NCBI GenBank assembly: GCA_963827545.1
Contig: CAWHBI010000025.1
Location: 8,756 to 72,755, forward strand
Length of the DNA stretch: 64,000 nt
Direction of reading: 5' to 3'
Source: AWTP1-13 sp963827545
Lineage (GTDB): Bacteria; Pseudomonadota; Alphaproteobacteria; Rhizobiales; Hyphomicrobiaceae
Shown here: positions 7,842 through 16,652 of the stretch, in pieces
Layout of the letters: every line of letters begins with the position of its first letter
How positions within the stretch are numbered: the first letter of the stretch is position 1
Translations under genes and position numbers: made by a program
Notes under the pieces: model-generated
What the model was told of the DNA's origin: nothing
Database searches by the model: none
Seen by the model: only the letters and a program-made list of their open reading frames with translations

Positions 7842-9543
7842 CTACTCGGCTGCCTCCTCTTGGCCCGCCACAGGCACCCACCTCAGCCGCGGCTCGCGCG
7901 CCGCCCTGGTCTCGTCGAGCCGCCGCCGCGGGGCGAAGCGCGGCGCGTTCTTGAAGCGGTCGGCATCGCCCGCCTTGGCCGCCTGCGCCAGCCCCCGCAG
8001 CGATGCGATGAACTGATCGAGGCTCTGCTTCGATTCCGACTCCGTCGGCTCTATCAGCATGGCGCCGTGCACCACCAGGGGGAAATACACCGTCATGGGG
8101 TGGAAGCCCTCGTCGATCATCGCCTTGGCGAAGTCGAGCGTGGTGAGGCCCGTGCCTTCCAGCCAACGATCGTCGAACAGCACCTCGTGCATGCACGGTC
8201 GGTCGCCGAAGGGCAGCGACATGAGGTCCGAGAGTGAGGCGCGCACGTAGTTGGCATTGAGCACGGCGTCCTCGCTGGCCTGCCGCATGCCGTCGCTGCC
8301 GTGACTGAGCATGTAGGCCATGGCGCGCACGAACATGCCCATCTGCCCATGGAACGCGCACATGCGGCCGAAGCGGCTTGCACGTTCCCTCTCCCCGCCG
8401 TCGGCTTCCCTTCCCCCTTGTGGGGAGAGGGTTAGGGGTGGGGGGGACCCCAGAACGCCGACTGTTGTGCTATCCCCCCACCCCTGACCCTCTCCCCGCA
8501 AGGGGGAGGGGAAGCCGGCGAGCGCGCGGAGGGACATGCTCCACGTACCGCAATCCGCCACCATCCGCGACCACGTAGGGCACCGGCATGAACGGTGCCA
8601 GCGCCGCCGACAGCGCCACCGGTCCCGCGCCCGGCCCGCCGCCGCCGTGGGGCGTGGAGAACGTCTTGTGCAGATTGATGTGCATGGCATCGACGCCGAG
8701 GTCGCCGGGCCGCACCTTGCCGACGATGGCGTTGAAGTTGGCGCCATCGGCATAGAAGAAGGCGCCGGCCGCGTGCACCGCCTCGGCAATGGCCACCACA
8801 TCGCGCTCGAACAGCCCGCACGTGTTGGGGTTGGTGAGCATGATGGCGGCGACCTGCGGGGAGAGGCGTTTCCTCACCTCCTCCGGGTCGACCGTGCCGT
8901 CCTCCCGCGCCGGCACCGTCTCGACGCGATATCCGAGCAGCGCAGCGGTGGCCGGGTTGGTGCCGTGCGCCGATTCCGGCACCAGTACGATTGAGCGCTT
9001 CTCGCCGCGCGCCGCAATCGCCGCCTTGATCGCCATCAGGCCGCACAGCTCGCCGTGTGCGCCGGCCTTGGGCGTCATGGCGATGGCCGGCATGCCCGTG
9101 AGCTCGGAGAGCCAGCGCGACAGCTCCGCAATCAGCGCAATCGCACCCGGCACCGTGGACAGCGGCTGCAGCGGATGGATGTCGCCGAAGCCCGGCAGCC
9201 GCGCCATGCGCTCGTTGAGGCGCGGGTTGTGCTTCATGGTGCAGGAGCCCAGCGGAAACACGCCGGTATCGATGCCGTAGTTCTTTTGGGAAAGCCGCAC
9301 GTAATGGCGCATCGTCTCGGGCTCGGACAGCCCCGGCAGGCCAATGGGCTCTTTCCGCGCCAGCTTGCCGAGCCGAGCGGAGAACTTCGCCGGCTCCTCC
9401 AGATCGACGCCCGTGGTATCCGTGCGCCCGATCTCAAAGATCAGCGCCTCCTCGATAGCCAGCCCGCGGTTGCCGCTGAACGTCTCGCCCTGCCGCGCCT
9501 CGGCCTCCCCCGCCACGGTCACCCGTCCCTGCCGGTTCAGCAT
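7842..9543 (-). pseudogene. gcvPB: glycine dehydrogenase (decarboxylating) subunit 2, interrupted by a palindromic repeat and a frame change
   Basis: The 5' part (9543 down to about 8530) encodes a normal GcvPB beginning MLNRQGRVTVAG, including the substrate loop GSCTMKHNPRLNERMARLPG and the PLP-lysine segment INLHKTFSTPHGGGGPGAG. After GGGLRYVEHV the reading runs into a palindromic element of about 130 bases and meets a TAG at 8470. The 3' part resumes in another frame (about 8385 down to 7842) with SRFGRMCAFHGQMGMF and continues to a normal C terminus. Removing one G from the G6 run at about 8472-8477 would join both frames and give a protein with an insert of about 50 residues. GcvPA and GcvPB together form the P protein that decarboxylates glycine. 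The gene starts with a good GGAGG site. As written it should give no full-length product. Confidence 0.85.
8386..8516. repeat. family A palindromic repeat inside gcvPB
   Basis: Inverted arms of the type CCCTCTCCCC and GGGGAGAGGG, with internal TTAGGGGTGGGGGG and CCCCCCACCCCTGACCC arms around a short unique centre. The same architecture is found in intergenic copies at 11171, 33777, 37837, 52244 and 55523. This is the only copy located within a protein-coding gene. Confidence 0.8.
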
Positions 9544-9579
9544 GACAGAGCCTCCAAGCAAAGCGAGGCACTGCCAGCC

Positions 9580-9775
9580 GCCCCCTCTCCCCTCGGGGGA
9601 GAGGACGTGAGGCCATGACTTACGGCCGCGAGCACGTCGCGCGCCCCGCAGTGGCCCTCGATGGCGCGGCCGCAAGTCATTCGGCCGAACTGGCAAGGGG
9701 CCACGTTATTGCGCAGGCGTGAAGGCCCCCTCATCCGCCCCTTCGGGGCACCTTCTCCCCAAGGGGAGAAGGGTC
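9580..9775. repeat. two partial family A palindromes between gcvPB and gcvPA
   Basis: A short hairpin (CCCCTCTCCCCTCGGGGGAG, 9581-9600 and flank) and a second block at about 9725-9775 (CTTCTCCCCAAGGGGAGAAG) flank roughly 120 bases of unique sequence. The 247-base gap between gcvPB and gcvPA is unusually long for consecutive operon genes and is explained by these elements. Confidence 0.6.
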
Positions 9776-9790
9776 CGCGCGGCTCGGTTT

Positions 9791-11137
9791 TCACGACCAC
9801 ATCTCCCTCAAAGCCTTCGCGTAAGCCGCACGATCCTCATCCGTGTTGACCTCTGTCGAGGCTACGACGATGAGATCAGCCAGCTCCGGCTTCCCCGGCT
9901 CCAGCCGCGACACCGGCACACCACCCAGCACGCCTTTGGCGGCCAGCTTCTCGATCACCTCGGCCGCATCACCGGGCACGCGGATGGTGAACTCGTTGAA
10001 GAACGTGTCGTTGAGCACCTCGACACCCTTCACGCGCCCCAGGGCCTTTGCCAGCGCCACCGCATTGGCATGATTGATGCGCGCCAGCCGCCGCAACCCG
10101 GCCTCCCCCAACAGGGTCATATGAATCGTGAACGCCAGCACGCATAGGCCGGAATTGGTGCAGATGTTGGAGGTCGCCTTCTCTCGGCGGATGTGCTGCT
10201 CGCGCGTCGACAGGGTCAGCACGAAGCCGCGCCGACCCTCTTTGTCCACCGTCTCGCCGCACAAGCGGCCCGGCATCTGGCGCACCAGTTTCTGCCGCGT
10301 CGCGAACAGGCCGACGTAGGGCCCGCCGAAGGAGAGCGCATTACCGATCGATTGCCCCTCGCCTACCACGATGTCGGCGCCCATGGCGCCCGGCGGCTGC
10401 ACCAGCCCCAGCGACACGGCCTCCGTGAACACGGCGATCAGCAGCGCACCCGCTGCATGCGCCTTCTCGGCCAGCGCCGTCAGGTCATGCAGGTGGCCGT
10501 AGAAATCCGGCATCTGCACGACCACGCACGACACTTTGTCGTCGATGTGCGCCGCCAGGTCCTCCTTGCCGCCCGGGGCCGGCGGCAGCGCGACGATCTC
10601 GTGCTCGGCCAGGCGCGCCACCGTCGCGATGGTCTCGCGGTAGTGCGGATGCAGGTTGCCGGCCAGCACCGCGCGATTGCGCCTCGACACGCGGTGCGCC
10701 ATCAGCACGGCCTCCGCCGCCGCCGTCGAGCCGTCGTACATGGAGGCGTTGGCCACCTCCATGCCCGTCAGCATCGCCACCTGCGTCTGGAACTCGAACA
10801 GATATTGCAGCGTGCCCTGGGCGATCTCGGGCTGGTAGGGCGTATAGGAGGTCAGGAACTCCGAGCGCTGGATGAGATGATCGACGCTCGCGGGCACATG
10901 GTGCTTGTACGCCCCGGCGCCGACGAAGAAGGGAAGCGCCCCCGCCGCGGCATTCTGAGCGGCGAGCCGGCCGAGCACCCGCTCGACCTCCAGCTCGCCC
11001 TGCGTCTTGGGCAGGTCGACGCGCCCGTTGAGGCGCTTATCCCTCGGCACATCGGCGAACAGCGCGTCGATATCGGCAACGCCGATCTTCGCCAGCATGG
11101 CCTCGCGGTCGGCGTCGGTGAGCGGCAGATAGCGCAT
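9791..11137 (-). CDS. gcvPA: glycine dehydrogenase (decarboxylating) subunit 1
   Basis: A 448-residue GcvPA, of typical length. It opens MRYLPLTDADREAMLAKIGV and contains FVGAGAYKHHVPASVDHL, TPYQPEIAQGTLQYLFEFQT, the ASMYDGSTAAAEA loop and the C-terminal NICTNSGLC segment. With GcvPB it forms the PLP-dependent P protein, passing the aminomethyl group to lipoylated GcvH. The ATG at 11137 is preceded by GGAAGGGAGG; the open frame further upstream is only a palindromic repeat. It stands third in the operon gcvT-gcvH-gcvPA-gcvPB. Confidence 0.96.
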   Translation of the reverse strand: MRYLPLTDADREAMLAKIGVADIDALFADVPRDKRLNGRVDLPKTQGELEVERVLGRLAAQNAAAGALPFFVGAGAYKHHVPASVDHLIQRSEFLTSYTPYQPEIAQGTLQYLFEFQTQVAMLTGMEVANASMYDGSTAAAEAVLMAHRVSRRNRAVLAGNLHPHYRETIATVARLAEHEIVALPPAPGGKEDLAAHIDDKVSCVVVQMPDFYGHLHDLTALAEKAHAAGALLIAVFTEAVSLGLVQPPGAMGADIVVGEGQSIGNALSFGGPYVGLFATRQKLVRQMPGRLCGETVDKEGRRGFVLTLSTREQHIRREKATSNICTNSGLCVLAFTIHMTLLGEAGLRRLARINHANAVALAKALGRVKGVEVLNDTFFNEFTIRVPGDAAEVIEKLAAKGVLGGVPVSRLEPGKPELADLIVVASTEVNTDEDRAAYAKALREMWS

Positions 11138-11170
11138 GTTAGGCCTCCCTTCCTGTGAAGTGGCCGGATT

Positions 11171-11300
11171 CCCCTCCCCATCGTGCCGAAGGCACGTCTC
11201 CGACACGACGTGGGGAGGGGTTAGGGGTGGGGGGAACCCCAAACAGGAATGTTCTGCCATCCCCCCCTCCCTGTCCCTCCCCCACGAGGGGGGAGGGGAC
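11171..11300. repeat. family A palindromic repeat between gcvPA and gcvH
   Basis: A long element with outer CCCCTCCCC/GGGGAGGGG arms, an inner hairpin built on GTGCCGAAGGCACGTC and CCGACACGAC, then GTTAGGGGTGGGGGGAACCCC, and a second arm set CCCCCCTCCCTGTCCCTCCC. It nearly fills the gap between two operon genes and closely matches the copy at 55523-55652. Confidence 0.75.
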
Positions 11301-11320
11301 GCCAAACGCCAGAAGATCGC

Positions 11321-11698
11321 TCACGAGCTTTCCTTCACGAACGCCTCGTAGGCCACGCGGTCCATCAGCTTGTCGAGCTCGGCCGCGTTGGCGATCTTCA
11401 GCTTGAAGAACCAGGCCCGGCCTTCCGCATCCTCGTTGACCAGCGCCGGATTGGCGGCGATGTCCGCGTTGGCCTCGACCACCTCGCCCGCGACCGGCGC
11501 ATACACGTCGCTGGCCGCCTTGACGCTCTCCACCACCGCCACCGCCTCGCCCTGCGCCGCCTTGCGGCCCACCTCGGGCACCTCGACGAACACGATGTCG
11601 CCCAGCTGGGTTTGTGCGTGATTGGTGATGCCGACGGTGCCGACGCCGCCCTCGGCGCGGATCCACTCGTGGTCCTTGGTGAAGCGCTCAGTGGCCAT
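11321..11698 (-). CDS. gcvH: glycine cleavage system H protein
   Basis: A 125-residue lipoyl-carrier protein. The lipoylation site is the lysine in VVESVKAASDVYAPVAGEV, near residue 63, within the typical AEGGVGTVGITNHAQ and LGDIVFVEVPEVG framework. It shuttles the aminomethyl group between the P, T and L proteins. The ATG at 11698 has a GAGGA ribosome site. The frame is open upstream to 11785, but that extension reads through a palindrome and is not conserved. Confidence 0.97.
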   Translation of the reverse strand: MATERFTKDHEWIRAEGGVGTVGITNHAQTQLGDIVFVEVPEVGRKAAQGEAVAVVESVKAASDVYAPVAGEVVEANADIAANPALVNEDAEGRAWFFKLKIANAAELDKLMDRVAYEAFVKESS

Positions 11699-11715
11699 GG
11701 ATGGTCCTCGTTTGC

Positions 11716-11742
11716 GGTGTCGGACCCTCTGGGTCAGACACC
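11716..11742. repeat. family C palindrome (GGTGTCxGACCC type), copy 1
   Basis: A 27-base palindrome beginning GGTGTCGGACCC and ending GGGTCAGACACC. It lies between gcvH and gcvT together with a near-identical copy at 11805-11831. Confidence 0.7.
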
Positions 11743-11800
11743 ATTGCTCCAACGTGGTGTTCGTCCTACTCGGGTTCGGCACCAATCTCGACCGTTCCTC

Positions 11801-12970
11801 CTATGGTGTCAGACCCGGAGGGTCTGACACCCGCACATAGCGATGCGCTACAAAAGGGAGCGGCACGACGGTGGCCGAAAGCGCCTTGCCACGCACCATC
11901 AGGTTCACGGGTCTGCCAGGTTCGGCGTAGGCGCCCGGGACGTAGCCCATCGCCACCGGGCCATTGACGCTGGGCCCGAAGCCGCCGGATGTCACGACCC
12001 CGAGCTTGTCGCCGAGAAGGGCCAGGATCTCGGCGCCCTCGCGCGCCGGCGCCCGCCCGTCGGGCTTGATGCCGACACGCCGGCGCTTTGGCCCCTGCTC
12101 CAGCTCGCTCCCGATGCGCCCGAATCCTGGAAAGCCACCTTCCATCCGACGCCGCTTCTGGATCGACCACTCGAGCCCGGCCTCCACCGGACTCGTGGTC
12201 TCGTCGATGTCGTGGCCGTAGAGGCACAGGCCCGCCTCCAGCCGCAGCGAGTCGCGAGCGCCGAGGCCGATCGGCTGCACGCCCTCCTGCGCCAGCAGGA
12301 GCCGCGCCAGCTTCTCCGCCTTGGCAGCGGCCACCGAAATCTCGAAGCCGTCCTCGCCGGTATAGCCCGAGCGCGAGATGTGGCAGTCGAACTCGCCGAC
12401 CTTGCCGCTGGACGCGCTCATGAACTTCAGGCCGGCAGCGACATCCGACAGCTTTGCCAGCACATCCTTGGCGGCCGGCCCCTGCAGCGCCAGCAGGCCG
12501 CGTTCGGGCGCCGGCTGGAGGCGCACATCGTCGGGCAGCTGCGCCGCGATGTGGGCATAGTCCACCTCCTTGCGCGACGCGTTCACCACCAGCATCAGGC
12601 TGCCGTCGTCGTCTGCAGAGACGGAGCGTGTCACCATCAGATCGTCGATGATGCCACCGTCGTCATTCAGGAGCTGGGTGTAGCGCTGCTGCCCGGGTCC
12701 CAGGTTCGCAATGTCTGCCGGCACCAGCGTTTCCAGGGCGTTCGCCGTGGTGGCGTGATCGGGCCCGACCAGAAACGCCTGGCCCATGTGCGAGACATCG
12801 AACAGGCCCGCACTCGCGCGTGTGTGCAGGTGCTCCTTGAGGATGCCGAGGGGGTACTGCACCGGCATCTCGTAGCCGGCGAAAGGCACCATCCTGGCAC
12901 CCAGCGACACGTGAAGATCGTAGAGCGGCGTCCGCTCAAGGGAAGGTTCAGGATTGGACGTGGCGCTCAT
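11801..12970 (-). CDS. gcvT: glycine cleavage system aminomethyltransferase (T protein)
   Basis: A 389-residue T protein that releases ammonia from aminomethyl-GcvH and forms 5,10-methylene-THF. Conserved parts include LGARMVPFAGYEMPVQYP, LFDVSHMGQ with its folate-pocket residues, SRSGYTGEDGFEI and the C-terminal VTSGGFGPSVNGPVAMGYV. The start at 12970 has a GGAG site. The body ends at PFVAHRYVR; the last nine residues, VSDPPGLTP, are encoded by the palindromic repeat at 11805-11831, which has captured the 3' end and supplies the TAG just after it. The gene heads the gcv operon and lies directly downstream of a glycine riboswitch. Confidence 0.96.
   Translation of the reverse strand: MSATSNPEPSLERTPLYDLHVSLGARMVPFAGYEMPVQYPLGILKEHLHTRASAGLFDVSHMGQAFLVGPDHATTANALETLVPADIANLGPGQQRYTQLLNDDGGIIDDLMVTRSVSADDDGSLMLVVNASRKEVDYAHIAAQLPDDVRLQPAPERGLLALQGPAAKDVLAKLSDVAAGLKFMSASSGKVGEFDCHISRSGYTGEDGFEISVAAAKAEKLARLLLAQEGVQPIGLGARDSLRLEAGLCLYGHDIDETTSPVEAGLEWSIQKRRRMEGGFPGFGRIGSELEQGPKRRRVGIKPDGRAPAREGAEILALLGDKLGVVTSGGFGPSVNGPVAMGYVPGAYAEPGRPVNLMVRGKALSATVVPLPFVAHRYVRVSDPPGLTP
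11805..11831. repeat. family C palindrome forming the 3' end of gcvT
   Basis: GGTGTCAGACCC ... GGGTCTGACACC, 27 bases, differing at few positions from the copy at 11716-11742. Its minus strand is translated as the last residues of GcvT. Confidence 0.7.
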
Positions 12971-13019
12971 GTCGTCTCCGGTCCCACAAGGCTTGCAGCC
13001 CGCGCGCCTAGGCACGAGA

Positions 13020-13215
13020 TGAAGCCCCCTCTGTCGCGGGACCTGAGAGATTTCGGCGGAAACTATTCCCGCCTTACCCCTTCGGTGAGCCGGGAGAGCC
13101 GGCTGCTTTCCAGAGCGCCATCAACCTGCGGTCCTTTTGCCTGAGAGGTTCCGGGGCGGTTGCTCCTTCGGCGCCGGCCATCCTTGGCGAAGACGGACCG
13201 ATCTCTTCCGCAGAT
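13020..13215 (-). promoter_or_regulatory. tandem glycine riboswitch upstream of gcvT
   Basis: On the minus strand two glycine aptamers follow each other. The first contains the hallmark GCCGAAGGAGCAAC and CTCAGGCAAAAGGACC; the second contains ACCGAAGGGGTAAGGCGGG and CTCTCAGGTCCC. The 5' part shows the expected GCGGAAGAGATC stem. This is the classical two-aptamer arrangement, which turns on gcv operons when glycine is abundant. It ends about 50 bases upstream of the gcvT start. Confidence 0.95.
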
Positions 13216-13250
13216 CTCGATTGGCAACGCGAAGCATACGCCCGCGCCGG

Positions 13251-13359
13251 TCGAAGTCAATTGAACGGCACCGATGGGATGGACTGAGACGTTGGACGGT
13301 CCAGGCCGAAGTTAAATTGAAGGGTGCGCGGTGGGATGGACAGAGGCGTTTGGCGGTCC
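13251..13359. repeat. imperfect tandem duplication, unit about 55 bases
   Basis: Two similar blocks follow each other. The first runs from about 13251 to 13302 and ends GATGGACTGAGACGTTGGAC plus GGTCC; the second runs from about 13305 to 13359 and ends GATGGACAGAGGCGTTTGGC plus GGTCC. Both begin CGAAGT followed by an ATTGAA tract. The second copy covers the 5' end of the ankyrin ORF. Confidence 0.55.
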
Positions 13360-13837
13360 GCCAATCTTCTTGGCCCTCGATCCGTTGATGGACCTCAAAA
13401 TGGTCCATCTGCTCTTGGAGCTTGGTGCCGATCCGAATGTCCGCGATGGCAACGGCCGGACCCCGTTGATGGTCGCGACTACGAACAGCCAGATCTATGG
13501 GAAGAAGGATGGCGTCGGCTGGATCGAACGATACGTGCCGCAACGGCTGATAGAAGGGCAGGAGGACTGGGCTCACCGCGGCGTCGAGCCAGTTGGCGCC
13601 TTGTTGGCGAAAGGCGCCGACGTTGCGCTGTCCGACCGGGACGGGCTGACCGCCCTTCACCACGCTGCGCGCTCCGACTACAACGTTGAGATCGCGGCAA
13701 TCCTTCTAGGTCACCGTGCTGACATCGATGCCCGGGATGGTTCGGGAAAAACACCCTTGGATTACGCGCGCGAAAGCAAGCTTGATCGCATGCCCGTAGT
13801 GTTGGTGGCTGCGGGCGCTCGAAGCGGTTCACAATGA
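13331..13837 (+). CDS. ankyrin repeat protein (possibly 5'-truncated)
   Basis: A protein of about 168 residues with two or three ankyrin repeats: LKMVHLLLELGADPNVRDGN with GRTPLMVA, VGALLAKGADVALSDRDGLT with ALHHAA, and IAAILLGHRADIDARDGSGK with TPLDYA. These mediate protein-protein contacts. There is no signal peptide in the visible frame. The GTG at 13331 is the first possible start in frame and lies inside a small tandem duplication, and the first repeat appears to begin mid-motif, so an original N terminus may have been lost. Confidence 0.72.
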   Translation: MGWTEAFGGPPIFLALDPLMDLKMVHLLLELGADPNVRDGNGRTPLMVATTNSQIYGKKDGVGWIERYVPQRLIEGQEDWAHRGVEPVGALLAKGADVALSDRDGLTALHHAARSDYNVEIAAILLGHRADIDARDGSGKTPLDYARESKLDRMPVVLVAAGARSGSQ

Positions 13838-13841
13838 AGGG

Positions 13842-14498
13842 CTAACCGGCACCCGGCACGTTGCGGTCGAAGCCCACGTAGACCTCGTACTCGCCGGGCC
13901 GCGAGCCTTCCGGAATATTGAATGTCACGGCGCGAACGACCGAGAAATAGCCGATGGGGTTATCCAGCGCGACGCTGACGTCGACCCTCACCTTGTCGGT
14001 GGCGATCCGCTCGCGCTTGGCGTCGGACACGAACACCGTCACCGGCAGCGACAGGCGCCCCGACTTGCCCTTCTGACCCAGGAGGACGCGTCCTGAGAAG
14101 CCGTACCTGACCGTCACCCGGCCCGGCTCGATGTTGCACTCTCGCGCCGTCTTGGTGATCTCGCCGCGGTGCATCACGGCCAGGGCATCGCCCACACGGC
14201 CCTGCTCGTAGATGGTGACGTAGCCGTCGCGGCCCCACACCTGCACCCGTGGGCAGCCGTGCGCCGCCTCGCCGCTCACCCCGGCCAAGCTGCCCGTGTC
14301 GCTCTTGGCGGCGGCCAGCAGCTGGTCTTCGCTGACGGAGCCCACGTCGCTTTTGGTCGATTTCTTCCCCCCGAACAACCCGCCCCCGATCCCGGAGGTG
14401 AGGGAGGACATGCCGCAGGCGCCGAGCGCGCTGAACAGCAGGGCGAAAGCAAGGAGCTTCGCCAGCGAGGCCAATGCCTTACCAACCGATTGTGTCAC
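13842..14498 (-). CDS. putative outer-membrane lipoprotein
   Basis: A 218-residue protein with a lipoprotein signal peptide: a basic/polar start, the hydrophobic stretch LLAFALLFSALG and the lipobox LGAC near residue 28. After a Gly/Ser/Lys-rich linker comes a domain with many beta-strands, including CPRVQVWGRDGYVTIY and GRVTVRYGFSGRVLLGQKG. I recall similar lipoproteins being widely present as uncharacterised single genes in Rhizobiales. Function is unknown. It is convergent with the ankyrin gene and divergent from ispH. Confidence 0.75.
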   Translation of the reverse strand: MTQSVGKALASLAKLLAFALLFSALGACGMSSLTSGIGGGLFGGKKSTKSDVGSVSEDQLLAAAKSDTGSLAGVSGEAAHGCPRVQVWGRDGYVTIYEQGRVGDALAVMHRGEITKTARECNIEPGRVTVRYGFSGRVLLGQKGKSGRLSLPVTVFVSDAKRERIATDKVRVDVSVALDNPIGYFSVVRAVTFNIPEGSRPGEYEVYVGFDRNVPGAG

Positions 14499-14669
14499 AG
14501 AGCCCCTATCCGAACACTTGCTCGGTCTCTTGCGGACCGGTATTCCCTAGCCCATCGAGCCGCGTCTGTGCCCTCTGGTTCATCGTTCGGTGATTCGTAC
14601 AGTACTTCGAAGCCAACCAGGGGCCAAGCACGCCAGGCATGAACTAACAGCGAACACACCACTGGTTTC

Positions 14670-15656
14670 ATGGCTCAGTTAACCGTCCCGTCGCGACCTG
14701 CGCGTCCGCAGCTCAAGGTGCTCGTGGCAGCGCCGCGCGGCTTCTGTGCTGGGGTCGATCGCGCCATCAAGATCGTCGAGCTCGCGTTAGAGAAGTTCGG
14801 AGCGCCGGTCTATGTGCGCCATGAGATCGTCCACAACCGGCACGTGGTGGAGTCCCTGAGAGCCAAAGGCGCCATTTTTGTGGAGGAGCTGGACGAAATC
14901 CCCGAAACCGACGCGCCCGTGATCTTTTCGGCACACGGGGTGCCACGATCCGTCCCGGCGGCGGCCCGGTCCCGCAACATGTTCTACCTCGACGCCACCT
15001 GCCCCCTCGTCTCGAAGGTGCACGTGGAGGCCCGCGCCCACCACGAGGCCGGCCTGGAGATCGTGCTCATCGGCCACGCCGGCCACCCCGAGGTGATCGG
15101 CACCCTGGGCCAGCTGCCGCCCGGAGCAGCAACCCTCATCGAAACGGCGGAGGACGCGCGGCGCTTCGAGCCTCGTGACCCCGAGCGCCTCGCCTACATC
15201 ACGCAAACGACGCTTTCGATCGACGATACGGCCGCCATTGTCGCCATTCTCAAGACGCGCTTCCCTGCCATTGTCGGCCCGCGCAAGGAGGACATCTGTT
15301 ATGCCACGACCAACCGCCAGGCAGCGGTGAAGGCCATCGCGCCACGCTGCGACGCCCTGATCGTGGTCGGCGCGCCCAACAGCTCCAACTCGCTGCGGCT
15401 CGTCGAGGTGGCGGAGCGGGCCGGGTGTCCCAGGGCGCTGCTCGTGCAGCAGGCGGCCGATATTCCCTGGCCCATATTCGAGGGCGTGGCCACGCTCGGC
15501 GTCACGGCAGGCGCGTCGGCGCCTGAGCTGCTCGTGACCCAGATCATCGATGCCTTCCGCACCCGCTTCGATGTCACCGTGGAAGGCGTCGTCACTACGG
15601 AAGAGCGCATCGCATTCAATGTGCCGCGTGAGCTGCGCGAGGCTGGCGCACCCTAG
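14670..15656 (+). CDS. ispH: 4-hydroxy-3-methylbut-2-enyl diphosphate reductase
   Basis: A 328-residue IspH (LytB), the last enzyme of the MEP isoprenoid pathway, producing IPP and DMAPP from HMBPP by way of a [4Fe-4S] cluster. The three cluster cysteines are visible in APRGFCAGVDRAI, DATCPLVSKVH and KEDICYATTNRQ; the substrate histidines and glutamate lie in VRHEIVHNRHVV and IFSAHGVPRSV. TNRQ and GAPNSSNSLRLVEVA are also conserved. It is followed 24 bases later by thrB, so ispH-thrB-rnhA is likely one unit. Confidence 0.97.
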   Translation: MAQLTVPSRPARPQLKVLVAAPRGFCAGVDRAIKIVELALEKFGAPVYVRHEIVHNRHVVESLRAKGAIFVEELDEIPETDAPVIFSAHGVPRSVPAAARSRNMFYLDATCPLVSKVHVEARAHHEAGLEIVLIGHAGHPEVIGTLGQLPPGAATLIETAEDARRFEPRDPERLAYITQTTLSIDDTAAIVAILKTRFPAIVGPRKEDICYATTNRQAAVKAIAPRCDALIVVGAPNSSNSLRLVEVAERAGCPRALLVQQAADIPWPIFEGVATLGVTAGASAPELLVTQIIDAFRTRFDVTVEGVVTTEERIAFNVPRELREAGAP

Positions 15657-15680
15657 CCTGATCCTCGAGGCCCACGCTCC

Positions 15681-16652
15681 ATGGCGGTCTACACCGAAGT
15701 CTCCGACGAGGACCTGGCGACATTTGTTGCCAGCTACAACCTCGGCGCGCTGCTCTCCTACAAGGGCATCGCCGAGGGGGTCGAGAACACCAACTATCTC
15801 GTGCACACCGACAAGGGCCCGTTCTTCCTCACGCTGTTCGAGAAGCGCGTGGCGCCTGCCGACCTTCCCTTCTTCCTGGGCCTCATGGAGCACCTGGCCA
15901 AGGCTGGCCTGACCTGCCCAACGCCCGTGCGCGACGCGGAGGGGCGGATGCTGCGCTCGCTGGCAGGACGGCCCGCCGCGCTCGTCACATTTCTGGAAGG
16001 GGTCTGGATCAGGCGCCCGCTGCCGCGCCATTGCCTTGCCGTGGGCGAAGCGCTGGCCAGGCTGCACCTGGCCGGCCGCGGCTTTGGCCTGCAGCGCGCC
16101 AATGCACTTGGTCTTTCCGGCTGGCGCCCGCTCTACGAGCGCTTCCGTCCGCGTGCCGACGAGGTAGCGGCAGGGCTCGCAGCCACCATCGAGCAGGAGC
16201 TCGACCACCTGGAAGCACACTGGCCGGCCGAGCTGGAGCGGGGGATCATCCACGCCGACCTCTTTCCCGATAACGTCTTCTTCCTCGGCAACAGGCTCTC
16301 GGGCCTCATTGATTTCTACTTCGCCTGCAACGACGCGCTCGCCTATGACATCGCCGTCACCCTCAACGCGTGGTGCTTCGAGAGTGATCATTCCTTCAAT
16401 CTGACGAAGGGCCAGGCGCTGCTGAGAGGCTACCAGAGCGTGCGCACCATGGCTCCGGCGGAGCGCGAGGCGCTGCCGCTGCTGGCGCGTGGGGCGGCGC
16501 TGCGGTTCCTGCTGACCCGCGCCCACGATTGGTTGCACACGTCGAGCGATGCGCTGGTGAGCCGGAAGGACCCCTACGAATACTTGCGCCGCCTCAAATT
16601 CCACCGCGGCGTCTGCACAGCGAGGGAGTACGGCTTGATGGAAGGTGAATGA
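15681..16652 (+). CDS. thrB: homoserine kinase (APH fold)
   Basis: A 323-residue homoserine kinase of the aminoglycoside-phosphotransferase fold, the type found in alphaproteobacteria. It phosphorylates homoserine for threonine synthesis. Landmarks are GVENTNYLVHTDKGPFFLTL (nucleotide loop), the Brenner motif IIHADLFPDNVFF, and the Mg-binding segment GLIDFYFACNDALAYDIA. Its TGA overlaps the ATG of rnhA by four bases (ATGA), a coupling characteristic of this group. Confidence 0.96.
   Translation: MAVYTEVSDEDLATFVASYNLGALLSYKGIAEGVENTNYLVHTDKGPFFLTLFEKRVAPADLPFFLGLMEHLAKAGLTCPTPVRDAEGRMLRSLAGRPAALVTFLEGVWIRRPLPRHCLAVGEALARLHLAGRGFGLQRANALGLSGWRPLYERFRPRADEVAAGLAATIEQELDHLEAHWPAELERGIIHADLFPDNVFFLGNRLSGLIDFYFACNDALAYDIAVTLNAWCFESDHSFNLTKGQALLRGYQSVRTMAPAEREALPLLARGAALRFLLTRAHDWLHTSSDALVSRKDPYEYLRRLKFHRGVCTAREYGLMEGE

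Noticed and set aside
14787..16604. 605-codon ORF opposite ispH and thrB
   Set aside because: It is antisense to two unmistakable genes and crosses their boundary, which a real gene would not.
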